NCBI RefSeq assembly: GCF_030143255.1
Contig: NZ_JARJNR010000001.1
Span: 62,001-126,000 of the forward strand
Direction of reading: 5' to 3'
Source of the DNA: Frigidibacter sp. SD6-1
GTDB lineage: Bacteria > Pseudomonadota > Alphaproteobacteria > Rhodobacterales > Rhodobacteraceae
Length of the DNA stretch: 64,000 bases
Part shown: one piece after another, positions 30,709-39,092 of the stretch
Position numbering within the stretch: position 1 is the first letter of the stretch
Layout: each line of letters starts with the position of its first letter
Translations under genes and position numbers: made by a program
Notes under the pieces: model-generated
Told to the model about the DNA's origin: nothing
The model's input: only the letters and a program-made list of their open reading frames with translations
Databases searched by the model: none

Positions 30709-32855
30709 CAGGCGAGCCCCGCTTGCGCGGCGCGGCGCCCGTCGCGGCGGGCCTGCAGCCGGGAGATGATCGCGGTGCGGAGGCGCGCCATCGCACGTTC
30801 CCACGGACCGGGATTGTGCACCACATCGGCGCGGTAGAAGGAGGGGCAGAGCACCGCGGCATCGGCGACCTCGCCGCAATTGCCGCAGCCGACGCAGCTT
30901 TGGTCGATATGGGCGACGGGATCGTCGCGCAAGGGATCGCCCGTGCGTTTCAGCGAGAGCGACGGACAGCCCGAGAGACGGATGCAGGCGTGATCGCCGG
31001 TGCAGATATCCTCGTCCACCCCGAAGCGGGGTTTTTCGACCCGCCGCCCCTCGGCGATGGCCTTCGCGGCAAGCGGGCGTTCGCGGCGCTGGCGGTTCAG
31101 CATGCATTCCGACGAGGCGACGATGACCTTCGGGCCTTCATGGCTGGTGGTCAGCGCGTCGTTCAGGACCGCGCGCAGTTTCGGCACGTCATAGGTGCGG
31201 TCGACCTGCCTGACCCAGGTGACGCCGATGCCCTTGACCGCCTCGGCAATCGGATGGCCGGTCGATTTCGAGCGGTTCTGCGCGCGGGAGGACATCACAT
31301 CCTGCCCGCCGGTCGCGGCGCTGTAATGGTTGTCCACCACCACGATCACCCCGTCCGACTTGTTGTAGACCGCATTGCCGAACGAGGTGGAGAGCCCGTT
31401 GTGCCAAAACCCGCCGTCGCCGATGATGGCGATCGGGCGCCGCTCGCCGCCGCCGTCGAAGGCGCCGTTCGAGGCGGGGCCGAGGCCGTAGCCCATGGTG
31501 GCGCCGCCGATCTCGAACGGCGGCAGCGACGCGAAGAGGTGGCAGCCGATGTCTGCCGCGATCTGGTGCTTGCCGCTTTGCTGTTCGACGAGTTTCAACG
31601 CGGCGAAGATCGGACGCTCCGGGCAGCCGGTGCAGAAGCCGGGCGGGCGGATCGGCACGGTTTTCGCAAGGTCAGGGAGCGCGGGGGCGGCGCTGTTCGG
31701 GGCGCGGACCTGCGCAGGCAGCATCTCGGGCGCGGCCTTGCGGATGAAGGCCTCGACGCCGTCGAGCATCACCTGGCCGGTATATTCGCCCGCGATCGGC
31801 AGCATGTCCTTGCCGTGAAGGACCGGCCCCGCGCCTTCCTTGTAGAGGATCGCGCCAAGCGCCTGTTCGATGAAATCGGGCTGGCCCTCCTCGACCACCA
31901 GAAGCGCGTCCTTGCCCTTTGCGAAGTCGAGAAATTCCGTGTTCACAACCGGATAGGTGACGTTCATCACGTAAAGCGGCACTTGCGTGTCGCCGTAGAT
32001 GTCGGCAAGGCCAAGGCGCTGGAGCGCGCGGATCACGCCATTGTACATCCCGCCTTGCAGGACGATGCCGATTCTGCCGTCCGCGGGCCCGAACCGTTCG
32101 TTCAGCCCGTGGGTCGCGATATGGGCTTGCGCTTTGGGCCAGCGGTTCCGGATCTTGTCCTGTTCCTGCACGTAAGACATCGGCGGCAGGACGACACGGG
32201 AATAGTCGCTTCTGGGGTTCGAAAGCGCGTCCCTGACGGTCAGGGGCGGGGGGCGGTTGTCGGCGGCGGTGAAGCTGCCGGTGACATGACAGGAGCGGAT
32301 GCGGACCATCAGCATCACCGGCGTATTGGTCGCTTCGGACAGTGCGAAGCCCTGGCCCACCGCCTTGACGATCGAAGGCAGGTTGGGGCGCGGGTCGAGA
32401 AGCCAGACCTGCGATTTCATCGCGAAGGCGTGGCTTCTTTCCTGCATGATCGAGGAGCCTTCGCCGTAATCCTCGCCCACGATGATGAGCGCCCCGCCGG
32501 TGACGCCCGAGGAGGCGAGATTGGCGAGCGCGTCGGAGGCGACGTTCACGCCGACCGGCCCTTTGTAGGTGACGGCGCCCCGGATCGGGTAATGGACCGA
32601 GGCCGCGAGCATCGCGGTGGCGGCTGCTTCCGAGGCATTGGCCTCGAACCTTACACCAAGGTCCGAAAGGATATCCTCGGCATCGGCCAGCACATCCATC
32701 AGATGGCTGATCGGCGCGCCCTGATAGCCGCCGACATAGCCCACGCTATTCTCCAAAAGCGCCTTGGTGATCGCGAGAATGCCCTCGCCGGTGAACTGCT
32801 CGCCCGCGCCGAGCCTCAGCTTCTTGACTTCCTCGGCAAAGGATCTCTCGGCCAT
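30708..32855 (-). CDS. iorA: indolepyruvate ferredoxin oxidoreductase alpha subunit
   Basis: TPP- and Fe-S-containing subunit of 715 residues. The N-terminal pyrimidine-binding domain includes GYVGGYQGAPISHLMDVL. The TPP-binding domain has FCTGCPERPIF, IGCHLFASLPP and IIGDGGFWHNGLSTSFGNAVYN. The C-terminus carries cysteines for two 4Fe-4S clusters: CTGDHACIRLSGCPSL and CVGCGNCGEVADAAVLC. It follows the MarR gene by 7 bp and is coupled to iorB, forming a cyclase-MarR-iorA-iorB operon. The enzyme acts in transamination-derived degradation of Trp, Phe and Tyr. Confidence 0.93.
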   Translation of the reverse strand: MAERSFAEEVKKLRLGAGEQFTGEGILAITKALLENSVGYVGGYQGAPISHLMDVLADAEDILSDLGVRFEANASEAAATAMLAASVHYPIRGAVTYKGPVGVNVASDALANLASSGVTGGALIIVGEDYGEGSSIMQERSHAFAMKSQVWLLDPRPNLPSIVKAVGQGFALSEATNTPVMLMVRIRSCHVTGSFTAADNRPPPLTVRDALSNPRSDYSRVVLPPMSYVQEQDKIRNRWPKAQAHIATHGLNERFGPADGRIGIVLQGGMYNGVIRALQRLGLADIYGDTQVPLYVMNVTYPVVNTEFLDFAKGKDALLVVEEGQPDFIEQALGAILYKEGAGPVLHGKDMLPIAGEYTGQVMLDGVEAFIRKAAPEMLPAQVRAPNSAAPALPDLAKTVPIRPPGFCTGCPERPIFAALKLVEQQSGKHQIAADIGCHLFASLPPFEIGGATMGYGLGPASNGAFDGGGERRPIAIIGDGGFWHNGLSTSFGNAVYNKSDGVIVVVDNHYSAATGGQDVMSSRAQNRSKSTGHPIAEAVKGIGVTWVRQVDRTYDVPKLRAVLNDALTTSHEGPKVIVASSECMLNRQRRERPLAAKAIAEGRRVEKPRFGVDEDICTGDHACIRLSGCPSLSLKRTGDPLRDDPVAHIDQSCVGCGNCGEVADAAVLCPSFYRADVVHNPGPWERAMARLRTAIISRLQARRDGRRAAQAGLA

Positions 32856-32862
32856 ATCGTCC

Positions 32863-33354
32863 TCAGATCTCGTGCCTGCGCACGTTTTTCAGCATCTTCT
32901 GCAGGGTGGCGACGAAGGCGCGGCGCTCGTCCGCGTCGATGCCGCGGAACATGTGGTCGTGGGCGGCCAGCATCGTGGGCCAGAGCGTTTCAAACGCAGT
33001 GCGGCCCTCAGGGGTCAGGTAGAGCCGTGTGGCGCGGCTGTCGTCGGGGTCGGGTTCGCGCCGGATGAAGCCGTCCGCCGCAAGCTGGTCGAGCGCGCGG
33101 CTGAGCGTCGATTGTTCGGTGACGGTATAGACCGCGAGGTCGCGGATCAGCAGACCCTCATTGACGGAAAGGACCGCAAGCGCCCGCATCTTCGGCGTCG
33201 TGAGGCCGAGGGCCGCCATGTCTTGCCGGAGGTCAGAGTTGTAGCGCCCCATGATGCGGTTCATGAGGTAGGGCGCATAGGCGGCAAGCCCTATGTCGCC
33301 CAGGGTCGGCGGCGCCTCGGCGCCGCCGGGTCCGGTTGGGGCTGGCCGGTCCAT
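32863..33354 (-). CDS. MarR-family transcriptional regulator
   Basis: MarR-type dimeric winged-helix repressor of 163 residues (ATG 33354; a TTG at 33375 is possible and would overlap the upstream gene). The winged helix runs from LTTPKMRALAVLSVNEGLLIRDLA to the recognition helix TEQSTLSRALDQLAADGFI and wing RREPDPDDSRATRLYLT. It lies between the cyclase-family gene and iorA in one operon. It therefore probably autoregulates the operon, sensing an aromatic acid or thioester. The effector is inference. Confidence 0.87.
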   Translation of the reverse strand: MDRPAPTGPGGAEAPPTLGDIGLAAYAPYLMNRIMGRYNSDLRQDMAALGLTTPKMRALAVLSVNEGLLIRDLAVYTVTEQSTLSRALDQLAADGFIRREPDPDDSRATRLYLTPEGRTAFETLWPTMLAAHDHMFRGIDADERRAFVATLQKMLKNVRRHEI

Positions 33355-33361
33355 CCGGTGA

Positions 33362-34150
33362 TCAGCGCGCGACAAGCGCCAGCGCGCGGATCGGCGAGCC
33401 GGTGCCGTTCTTGATCTTCAAGGGAGCGGCGATCAGGATCGCACCCTTCGCGGGCAACCGGTCGAGATTGGCGAGCGAGGCGAGGCCGAAGCGGTTGTGC
33501 TTGTGCAGAAGATTGTGCGCCGGGAAGGGCGGGTTCATGCCGCCCGCCTGGCCCGCATCGGTGCCGATACACTGGCTGCCCCAGCCGACGACGCCCTTGC
33601 CGATCAGGTAATCGATGACCTCTGCTGTCGGGCCCGGCGTATGCGGGCCGGTTTCGTTCGCATTGAGGAAGAGCTCCTCGTCATGCGCCCGCTTGTCCCA
33701 GTCGGAGCGCAAGACCACCCATTCGCCCGTGCCGATGGCACCGTGTTCAGTTTCCCACGCGTTGACATGGTCGATGGTCAGGAGAAAATCGGGGTCTGCC
33801 GCGCATTCCTTCGAGAAATCCAGAACGTTCACCGGCGCCGCGATCCGTTGCAGCGACAGCGTATCGGTGAAACCGTCGGGGTAATCCTTGCCGGTGATCC
33901 AGTGATGCGGCGCGTCGAAATGGGTGCCGGAATGTTCGCCGAGCTTCAGCCAGTTCCAGGCCCAGAACGGCCCGTCCTGATCATACTCGCTGATCCGGTG
34001 GATCTCGATCTTCGGCGTGTCCTTGGCGAAGTCGGGCGGCAGTTTCAGAAGCGGCGTGTCGGGGCCGAGCGTGCCCGAACAATCCACGACCTCGATCCGG
34101 CCCGAAAGCAGCATCTGGCCAAGCTGGCCCAGCATGTCGGCGGCAGTCAT
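33362..34150 (-). CDS. cyclase-family metal-dependent hydrolase (KynB-like)
   Basis: A 262-residue member of the cyclase/kynurenine-formamidase family. The metal-binding signature is seen in LGEHSGTHFDAPHHW (HxGTHxDxPxH). The start at 34150 is supported by GGGAGG about 6 nt upstream. Members hydrolyse N-formylkynurenine, isatin or other cyclic amides. As the first gene of the operon with MarR and iorAB, it may act on an indole- or tryptophan-derived amide, which would link it to the indolepyruvate branch. The exact substrate cannot be read from the sequence. Confidence 0.85.
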   Translation of the reverse strand: MTAADMLGQLGQMLLSGRIEVVDCSGTLGPDTPLLKLPPDFAKDTPKIEIHRISEYDQDGPFWAWNWLKLGEHSGTHFDAPHHWITGKDYPDGFTDTLSLQRIAAPVNVLDFSKECAADPDFLLTIDHVNAWETEHGAIGTGEWVVLRSDWDKRAHDEELFLNANETGPHTPGPTAEVIDYLIGKGVVGWGSQCIGTDAGQAGGMNPPFPAHNLLHKHNRFGLASLANLDRLPAKGAILIAAPLKIKNGTGSPIRALALVAR

Positions 34151-34374
34151 TCCATCCTCCCTGGTTTCCCGGCTGCGCGGCTGATGGCCTGAGTCGGGTT
34201 GATGGCAGGATAGGAAAAGAACATGCATTTGCACATATTTTTGTGGCGGATGTGCGGTAGGGTCCGCGGGTTGCGACTTGCGTGCGATGGTGAACATATG
34301 TCGGGCACCTGTGCGCACTTGTTTCCCGGCCCCGGCGGCGCATATTCCGGGAAACGCAAATGACGGAGGTTTCC
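34151..34374. promoter_or_regulatory. divergent control region, ior operon / pirin
   Basis: A 224-bp gap. An AT-richer patch (34210-34250) contains AACATGCATTTGCACATATTTTTGTG-like sequence, and an ACATATGT palindrome occurs at 34294-34301. GGGAGG serves the cyclase gene and GGAGG serves the pirin gene. The patch is a reasonable target for the operon-encoded MarR protein; this is inferred from location. Confidence 0.45.
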
Positions 34375-35286
34375 ATGTCGATCCGGCCCATCCTCGAAAC
34401 CCGCCGGGCCCAGCCTGCCCGCGAAGGGGCGGGGGTGAACCTGCACCGCGCCTTCGGCTTCCGCGATCCGACGGAACTGGACCCGTTCCTGCTGTTCGAC
34501 GATTTCCGCAATGACAATCCGCGCGACTACCTGGCCGGATTTCCCTGGCATCCGCATCGTGGGATCGAGACGATCACCTATGTTCTGGCCGGAACGGTCG
34601 AGCATGGCGACAGCCTCGGCAACCGCGGCAGGCTGGGTGCGGGCGATGTGCAATGGATGACCGCGGGGTCGGGGATCCTGCATCAGGAGATGCCCAAGGG
34701 AAACATCGCCGGGCAGATGCATGGCTTCCAGCTCTGGGCGAACCTGCCGTCGGGGCTGAAGATGACCGCCCCGCGCTATCAGGATGTGAAGTCGGCCGAC
34801 ATTCCGGAGATCGTGGATGACGACGGGACGCGGGTGAAGGTGATCGTCGGGTCGTTCTGGGGCCGGACCGGGCCGGTCGACGGCATTGCGGCCGATCCGC
34901 AATATCTCGACATCTTCGTGCCGCCGGGCGTGAGGAAGAGCTTCAAGGTAGACACTTACCGCCGCGCCTTTGCCTATGTCTTTCAGGGCGCAGGCCGGTT
35001 CGCCGATGCGTCACGGCCCGAGGGCGTGCTTCTGGAAAAGGACGTGATGGGCGAGGAGGTCAATATCCGCGACCTCTCGGGCAACCGCACGCTGATCCGC
35101 TTCGGCACCGGCGACGAGGTGACGGTGCAGGCGGGCGAAGAGGGGGTGCGGTTCCTGCTGATCTCGGGCGCACCACTGGAGGAGCCGGTCGCCTGGCACG
35201 GGCCGATCGTGATGAACACGCAAGACGAGTTGCGCCAGGCGATGGCTGATTTGAGGAACGGCACGTTCATTCGTCCCGGTCACTGA
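34375..35286 (+). CDS. pirin-family cupin protein
   Basis: A 303-residue bicupin of the pirin family. The metal-binding motif FPWHPHRGIETITYVLAG (His-x-His) and the following GSGILHQEMP and MHGFQLWANLP match pirin and its quercetinase-active relatives. The start at 34375 has GGAGG 6 nt upstream. It is divergent from the cyclase-MarR-iorAB operon. Bacterial pirins have been reported as quercetin dioxygenases or as modulators of pyruvate metabolism; which applies here is unknown. A perfect inverted repeat follows the gene. Confidence 0.88.
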   Translation: MSIRPILETRRAQPAREGAGVNLHRAFGFRDPTELDPFLLFDDFRNDNPRDYLAGFPWHPHRGIETITYVLAGTVEHGDSLGNRGRLGAGDVQWMTAGSGILHQEMPKGNIAGQMHGFQLWANLPSGLKMTAPRYQDVKSADIPEIVDDDGTRVKVIVGSFWGRTGPVDGIAADPQYLDIFVPPGVRKSFKVDTYRRAFAYVFQGAGRFADASRPEGVLLEKDVMGEEVNIRDLSGNRTLIRFGTGDEVTVQAGEEGVRFLLISGAPLEEPVAWHGPIVMNTQDELRQAMADLRNGTFIRPGH

Positions 35287-35303
35287 AGGGCAGGGCGGCC
35301 GGG

Positions 35304-35333
35304 GCGGAAAATCCTTCGCGAAGGATTTTCCGC
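35304..35333. terminator. 30-bp perfect inverted repeat, bidirectional terminator
   Basis: GCGGAAAATCCTTCG (35304-35318) is followed directly by its reverse complement (35319-35333), lying between the convergent pirin and lpd genes. The stem carries A4 on the left and T4 on the right, so each strand ends in a short U-run, as expected for a two-way terminator. Confidence 0.75.
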
Positions 35334-35347
35334 GGGACCGTTGCGCC

Positions 35348-36736
35348 TCAGGCGTGAATCGCCCCGTCGCCGCAGGCGAGTGCCGCCTCGCGCACCGCTT
35401 CCGAGAAGGTCGGGTGGGCGTGGCAGGTGAGCGCCACGTCCTGCGCGCTGGCGCCGAATTCCATCGCGACGCAGATCTCGTGGATCAGTTCGCCCGCCGC
35501 TGGCCCGATGATATGGGCACCCAGCACCCGGTCGGTCTCGGCGTCGGCCAGAAGCTTCACGAATCCTTCGCCCTGGAACACCGCCTTGGCGCGGGCGTTG
35601 CCCATGTAGGGGAACTTGCCGACCTTGTAGGCGCGGCCTTCCTCCTTCAGCTGTTCCTCGGTCTTGCCGACGTTCGCCACTTCGGGTGCGGTGTAGATGA
35701 CGCCGGGGATGACGGCATAATTCACATGACCCGCCTTTCCGGCCAGCACCTCGGCGACCGCCATCCCCTCGTCCTCGGCCTTGTGGGCGAGCATCGGGCC
35801 CTGGATCGCGTCGCCGATCGCGTAAAGGCCCGCGACATTCGTGGCGAAATGGCTGTCGGTCACGATCTGGCCGCGGGGCGTCATCTCGACCCCGAGCGCG
35901 TCCAGCCCCAGGCCCTTGGTGAAGGGCTTGCGGCCGGTGGCGACGAGCACGCAATCGGCCTCGACCGCGTCTTCCTTGTCGTTCTTCCTGAGCTTGTAGC
36001 GCACGGTGGCCATGCCCTTCTTGACCTCGGCCCCCTGAACGGCGGCGCCGAGGACGAATTTCAGGCCCTGTTTCTTCAGGATGCGTTCGAAGGTCTTGGC
36101 GACCTCGGCGTCCATGCCGGGGGTGATCGCGTCGAGATATTCGATGACGGTCACCTCGGCGCCGAGGCGGGCGTAGACCGAGCCCATTTCAAGGCCGATG
36201 ACGCCAGCGCCGATGACGGCGAGCTTCTGGGGGATCGCGGAGAGCGCGAGGGCGCCGGTGGAAGTGACGATCACCTTCTCGTCGACCTCGACGCCGGGGA
36301 GGCTCGTGGGCTCGGACCCGGTGGCGATGACGATGTGCTTGGCCTCGTGCACCTCTTCCCCGACCTTGACCTGGCCGGGGGCGGGGATCGAGCCCCAGCC
36401 CTTCAGCCAGGTGATCTTGTTCTTCTTGAACAGGAACTCGATGCCCTTGGTGTTGGTTCCGACTACATCGGCCTTGTAGGCCTGCATCTGAGCCCAGTCG
36501 ACGGTGGGCGGCGCGCCGACGAGGCCCATCTTGGCGAAATTCGCCTCGGCCTCGTGGAGCGAGTGCGTGGCGTGGAGGAGCGCCTTCGAGGGGATGCAGC
36601 CGACGTTCAGGCAGGTGCCGCCCAGGGTTTCGCGCCCCTCGACCACGGCGGTGGTGAGGCCAAGCTGCGCGCAGCGGATGGCCGCGACATAGCCGCCGGG
36701 GCCGGCGCCGATGATGATGACGTCATAAGTTGCCAT
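35348..36736 (-). CDS. lpd: dihydrolipoyl dehydrogenase (E3)
   Basis: FAD-containing E3 subunit (462 residues) that reoxidises lipoamide for 2-oxoglutarate dehydrogenase. FAD site [18 protein letters not shown]; redox disulfide [19 protein letters not shown] site [16 protein letters not shown]-terminal interface [14 protein letters not shown] with the catalytic His. The start at 36736 has AAGGA 8 nt upstream; an earlier frame start at 36811 lies in repeat C. It is the terminal gene of the sucC...lpd operon, separated from sucB by three small genes and repeats. Confidence 0.96.
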   Translation of the reverse strand: MATYDVIIIGAGPGGYVAAIRCAQLGLTTAVVEGRETLGGTCLNVGCIPSKALLHATHSLHEAEANFAKMGLVGAPPTVDWAQMQAYKADVVGTNTKGIEFLFKKNKITWLKGWGSIPAPGQVKVGEEVHEAKHIVIATGSEPTSLPGVEVDEKVIVTSTGALALSAIPQKLAVIGAGVIGLEMGSVYARLGAEVTVIEYLDAITPGMDAEVAKTFERILKKQGLKFVLGAAVQGAEVKKGMATVRYKLRKNDKEDAVEADCVLVATGRKPFTKGLGLDALGVEMTPRGQIVTDSHFATNVAGLYAIGDAIQGPMLAHKAEDEGMAVAEVLAGKAGHVNYAVIPGVIYTAPEVANVGKTEEQLKEEGRAYKVGKFPYMGNARAKAVFQGEGFVKLLADAETDRVLGAHIIGPAAGELIHEICVAMEFGASAQDVALTCHAHPTFSEAVREAALACGDGAIHA

Positions 36737-36762
36737 GGGTCGGGTCCTTTTGTCTGGTGGAG

Positions 36763-36818
36763 GCCGGGGGGCTGTCTGCCCCCCGGAGCCCCCCGAAGGT
36801 ATTTGAGCCAAGATGAAG
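36763..36818. repeat. G/C-block dispersed repeat, copy C
   Basis: CCGGGGGG-CTGTCTG-CCCCCCGG hairpin, second block GCCCCCC, then GAAGGTATTTGAGCCAAGATGAAGG. It is the same modular element as at 22046 and 29103. It fills the gap between lpd and the MAPEG gene. Confidence 0.78.
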
Positions 36819-36821
36819 GCA

Positions 36822-37097
36822 TCAGATCAAGGATGCGATGATCATCGTGAGGGTTGCGGCGAGGCCCGCGCCCCAAAGGACCGAGCGCCAGGGGCGCCAG
36901 CCCAGGGCGTAGGCGGGGACATAGAGGATACGGGCGGCGAGGTAGGTCCAGGCGGCATATTGGGTGGTGGGGCTGGACTGGTTGCCGAGGATGACGACCA
37001 GGGTGGCGATGGTGAAGAGGATGAGCCCCTCGAAATGGTTGTTCATCGCGCGCTGCAGGCGGCCCGCGAGGGCGAGGGCGGTGAGTTCGGGGGTCAT
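36822..37097 (-). CDS. MAPEG-family membrane protein, apparently internally shortened
   Basis: A 91-residue member of the MAPEG (membrane-associated eicosanoid/glutathione metabolism) superfamily. The diagnostic [20 protein letters not shown] is present, followed by two further hydrophobic segments ([18 protein letters not shown] and [15 protein letters not shown]). MAPEG proteins are about 130 residues with four membrane helices; here [10 protein letters not shown] runs straight into AGRLQRAMN, so the first helix and loop (about 35-40 residues) appear deleted. The start at 37097 has GGAGG 7 nt upstream and overlaps the preceding small frame by ATGA. It may be non-functional or act as a reduced form. 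Confidence 0.75.
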   Translation of the reverse strand: MTPELTALALAGRLQRAMNNHFEGLILFTIATLVVILGNQSSPTTQYAAWTYLAARILYVPAYALGWRPWRSVLWGAGLAATLTMIIASLI

Positions 37098-37345
37098 GAT
37101 GAGGCCTCCGGCGGAGCGCTTCCCCTCCCCCTTGTGGGGAGGGGAGAGGGGAGGGGGGTGTTGCGCTGGGTATCGGTTCGGCTCATGCGGCGGCTCTCCC
37201 CACCCCCGGCCCCTCCCCACAAGGGGGAGGGGAGGCGCGGGGGGGCGGGCAGGGTGATGGGGGCGGAAGTGGCGTCCAGGAGGGCGCGCTCCAAGCGGGT
37301 ATCGCTGCGCCAGAGGGTTTGTTCGAGGGTGGAGAGGAAACTCAT
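37094..37345 (-). CDS. small frame whose C-terminal half is repeat-encoded
   Basis: An 83-codon frame. The first ~35 residues (MSFLSTLEQTLWRSDTRLER...) look like ordinary coding sequence. The remainder (PSPLWGGAGGG, PLPSPLPTRGRG) is a translation of the C-rich inverted repeat at 37122-37232. It starts 8 bp after the upstream gene and overlaps the MAPEG gene by 4 bp, so it may be a real small gene whose 3' part was replaced by repeat insertion. Function is unknown, and it may be a decaying gene. Confidence 0.4.
   Translation of the reverse strand: MSFLSTLEQTLWRSDTRLERALLDATSAPITLPAPPRLPSPLWGGAGGGESRRMSRTDTQRNTPLPSPLPTRGRGSAPPEASS
37122..37232. repeat. C-rich inverted-repeat element (BIME-like)
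   Basis: A 23-bp sequence CCCCTCCCCCTTGTGGGGAGGGG (37122-37144) recurs as its exact reverse complement at 37210-37232, separated by 65 bp. Each copy also folds on itself (9-bp arms, 5-nt loop CTTGT or ACAAG). Elements with this CCCCTCCCC core are common as dispersed repeats in alphaproteobacteria. Confidence 0.85.
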
Positions 37346-37353
37346 GGGTCACG

Positions 37354-37719
37354 TTACCTGAAGCTGCTCAAGTCGCTTCGCATAGCGGCTTTTAGCTTAT
37401 CTGTAGCTTCAACTCTGCCAGGACTGCCTGGCTCGGTCGCCGCCCACCTACTGAGTAAGGGCAGCATCACCTGGAGCGCAACAAATTGGCAACGCAACAG
37501 CCAATGTCCAACATCGAGCGAATTCTCATGGGATATGCCATCTCGCTCTTGCCTCACCCAAGCTTCGGCAAGTCCTATATATGCCTCCTTTCGCTCGTCG
37601 TAAGTACGCCGAAGGGCAGACGTTCGGTTAGCCAGAACGTATTGGATCAGTACCGTGACGACTGACCCAAACCCAAATGCAGTCAGGATCGCCAAAAGGT
37701 CCAAAGCATTGCCCTCCAA
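37354..37719 (-). CDS. hypothetical membrane-anchored protein, AT-rich gene
   Basis: A 121-residue protein starting at TTG 37719, 6 nt after GAGGAGG. A single N-terminal membrane helix (about residues 7-30, LLAILTAFGFGSVVTVLIQYVL) is followed by a basic, hydrophilic domain with YDERKEAYIGLAEAWVRQE. The topology suggests a cytoplasmic helical domain tethered to the membrane. Base composition is clearly AT-richer than its neighbours (for example CATAGCGGCTTTTAGC), suggesting recent acquisition. It sits between sucB and lpd within a conserved operon, which is unusual. No family is recognised. Confidence 0.7.
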   Translation of the reverse strand: MEGNALDLLAILTAFGFGSVVTVLIQYVLANRTSALRRTYDERKEAYIGLAEAWVRQERDGISHENSLDVGHWLLRCQFVALQVMLPLLSRWAATEPGSPGRVEATDKLKAAMRSDLSSFR

Positions 37720-37748
37720 CCGCGCCCTCCTCGTGACTCCATCAGCAT

Positions 37749-37778
37749 CGTAGGATGGGCAATATTGCCCATCCTACG
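37749..37778. repeat. GTAG-headed REP palindrome after sucB
   Basis: A 30-bp perfect palindrome CGTAGGATGGGCAAT / ATTGCCCATCCTACG, 2 bp from the sucB stop. It shares CGTAGGATGGGCAAT with the element at 7649 and the GTAGG head with the 45229-45291 element. Such GTAG palindromes are the hallmark of REP elements mobilised by RAYT transposases. Confidence 0.82.
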
Positions 37779-37780
37779 GG

Positions 37781-39043
37781 TCACAAATCCATCAGCAACC
37801 GTCTCGGATCCTCCAGCGCCTCTTTCACGCGCACGAGGAACGTCACCGCGCCCTTGCCGTCCACGATCCGGTGGTCGTAGCTCAGCGCCAGATACATCAT
37901 CGGGCGGATCACGATCTGGCCGTTCACCACGACCGGGCGGTCCTGGATCTTGTGCATGCCGAGGATGCCCGATTGCGGCGGGTTGAGGATCGGCGAGGAC
38001 ATGAGCGAGCCATAGACGCCGCCGTTCGAGATGGTGAAGGAGCCGCCCTGCATCTCGGCCATCGACAGTTTGCCGTCGCGGGCGCGGAGCCCTAGTTCGG
38101 CGATCTTCTTCTCGATGGCGGCGAAGCTCATCTGGTCGGCGTCGCGGACGACGGGGACGACGAGGCCGGACGGCGTGCCGACCGCGACGCCCATATGGAC
38201 GTAGTTCTTGTAGACCACGTCGCCGCCGTCGATCTCGGCATTGACCTCGGGCACTTCCTTCAGCGCGTGGCAGCAGGCCTTCACGAAGAAGGACATGAAG
38301 CCCAGTTTCACGCCGTGCTTCTTCTCGAACGCGTCCTTGTATTCGTTGCGCAGGCCCATGATGCCCGACATGTCGACCTCGTTGTAGGTCGTGAGCATGG
38401 CGGCGGTGTTCTGGGCGTCCTTGAGGCGGCGGGCGATGGTGGCGCGCAGGCGCGTCATCTTCACCCGTTCCTCGCGGGCCGCATCCTCGGCCGGGACCGG
38501 GGCGCGGGGGGCGGCGGCCGGGGCGGGGACAGCGGAGGCGACGGCCGGCTGGGCGGCCGCCTGGCCCGCGACGGCGCGGGCCACGTCTTCCTTCATCACG
38601 CGGCCGTCGCGGCCCGAGGGCTGGACCTGGTCGCGGGAAAGGCCCGCCTCCTCCATCGCCTTCTTGGCGGCGGGGGCATCTTCGACATCCTTGCGCGGCT
38701 TGGTATCTTCGGGGCCCGCACCGGGAGAGCCGACGTCGGCTGCGGCCTCGATCTTGGGATCTTCGGCCTTCGGCGCAGCCGATTCTGCCTTGGGGGCGGC
38801 GGCGCTGGCGCCTTCGCTGATGATGGCGAGGCGGGCCTTGGGGTCGACCGTCGCGCCTTCGGGGGCGAGGATTTCGGCCAGTATGCCTGCGACGGGCGAG
38901 GGGACCTCGACCGAGACCTTGTCGGTTTCCAGTTCGCACAGCATCTCGTCGACCTTGACCTGATCGCCGACCTTCTTGAACCAGGTCGAGACGGTGGCCT
39001 CGGTCACGCTTTCGCCGAGGGAGGGGACCATAACATCAGTCAT
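37781..39043 (-). CDS. sucB: 2-oxoglutarate dehydrogenase E2 (dihydrolipoyl succinyltransferase)
   Basis: E2 core of the 2-oxoglutarate dehydrogenase complex (420 residues). Lipoyl domain 1-77 with the lipoylated Lys42 in [11 protein letters not shown]. Ala/Pro-rich linkers flank a peripheral-subunit-binding domain ([25 protein letters not shown]). The catalytic acyltransferase domain ends with [18 protein letters not shown], containing the active-site His and Asp. The start at 39043 has CAGGAG upstream; the earlier in-frame ATG lacks support. It lies directly downstream of sucA. Confidence 0.96.
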   Translation of the reverse strand: MTDVMVPSLGESVTEATVSTWFKKVGDQVKVDEMLCELETDKVSVEVPSPVAGILAEILAPEGATVDPKARLAIISEGASAAAPKAESAAPKAEDPKIEAAADVGSPGAGPEDTKPRKDVEDAPAAKKAMEEAGLSRDQVQPSGRDGRVMKEDVARAVAGQAAAQPAVASAVPAPAAAPRAPVPAEDAAREERVKMTRLRATIARRLKDAQNTAAMLTTYNEVDMSGIMGLRNEYKDAFEKKHGVKLGFMSFFVKACCHALKEVPEVNAEIDGGDVVYKNYVHMGVAVGTPSGLVVPVVRDADQMSFAAIEKKIAELGLRARDGKLSMAEMQGGSFTISNGGVYGSLMSSPILNPPQSGILGMHKIQDRPVVVNGQIVIRPMMYLALSYDHRIVDGKGAVTFLVRVKEALEDPRRLLMDL

Positions 39044-39092
39044 TTCACTTAGCTCCTGAGAGGTTCGGGGGTGAGGCGCAGGTTGGGGGCCG

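Noticed and set aside
30723-33068. Long plus-strand frame (781 codons) opposite iorA
   Set aside because: Antisense shadow of a motif-complete iorA; low-complexity Arg/Gly/Asp-rich translation without domain signature.
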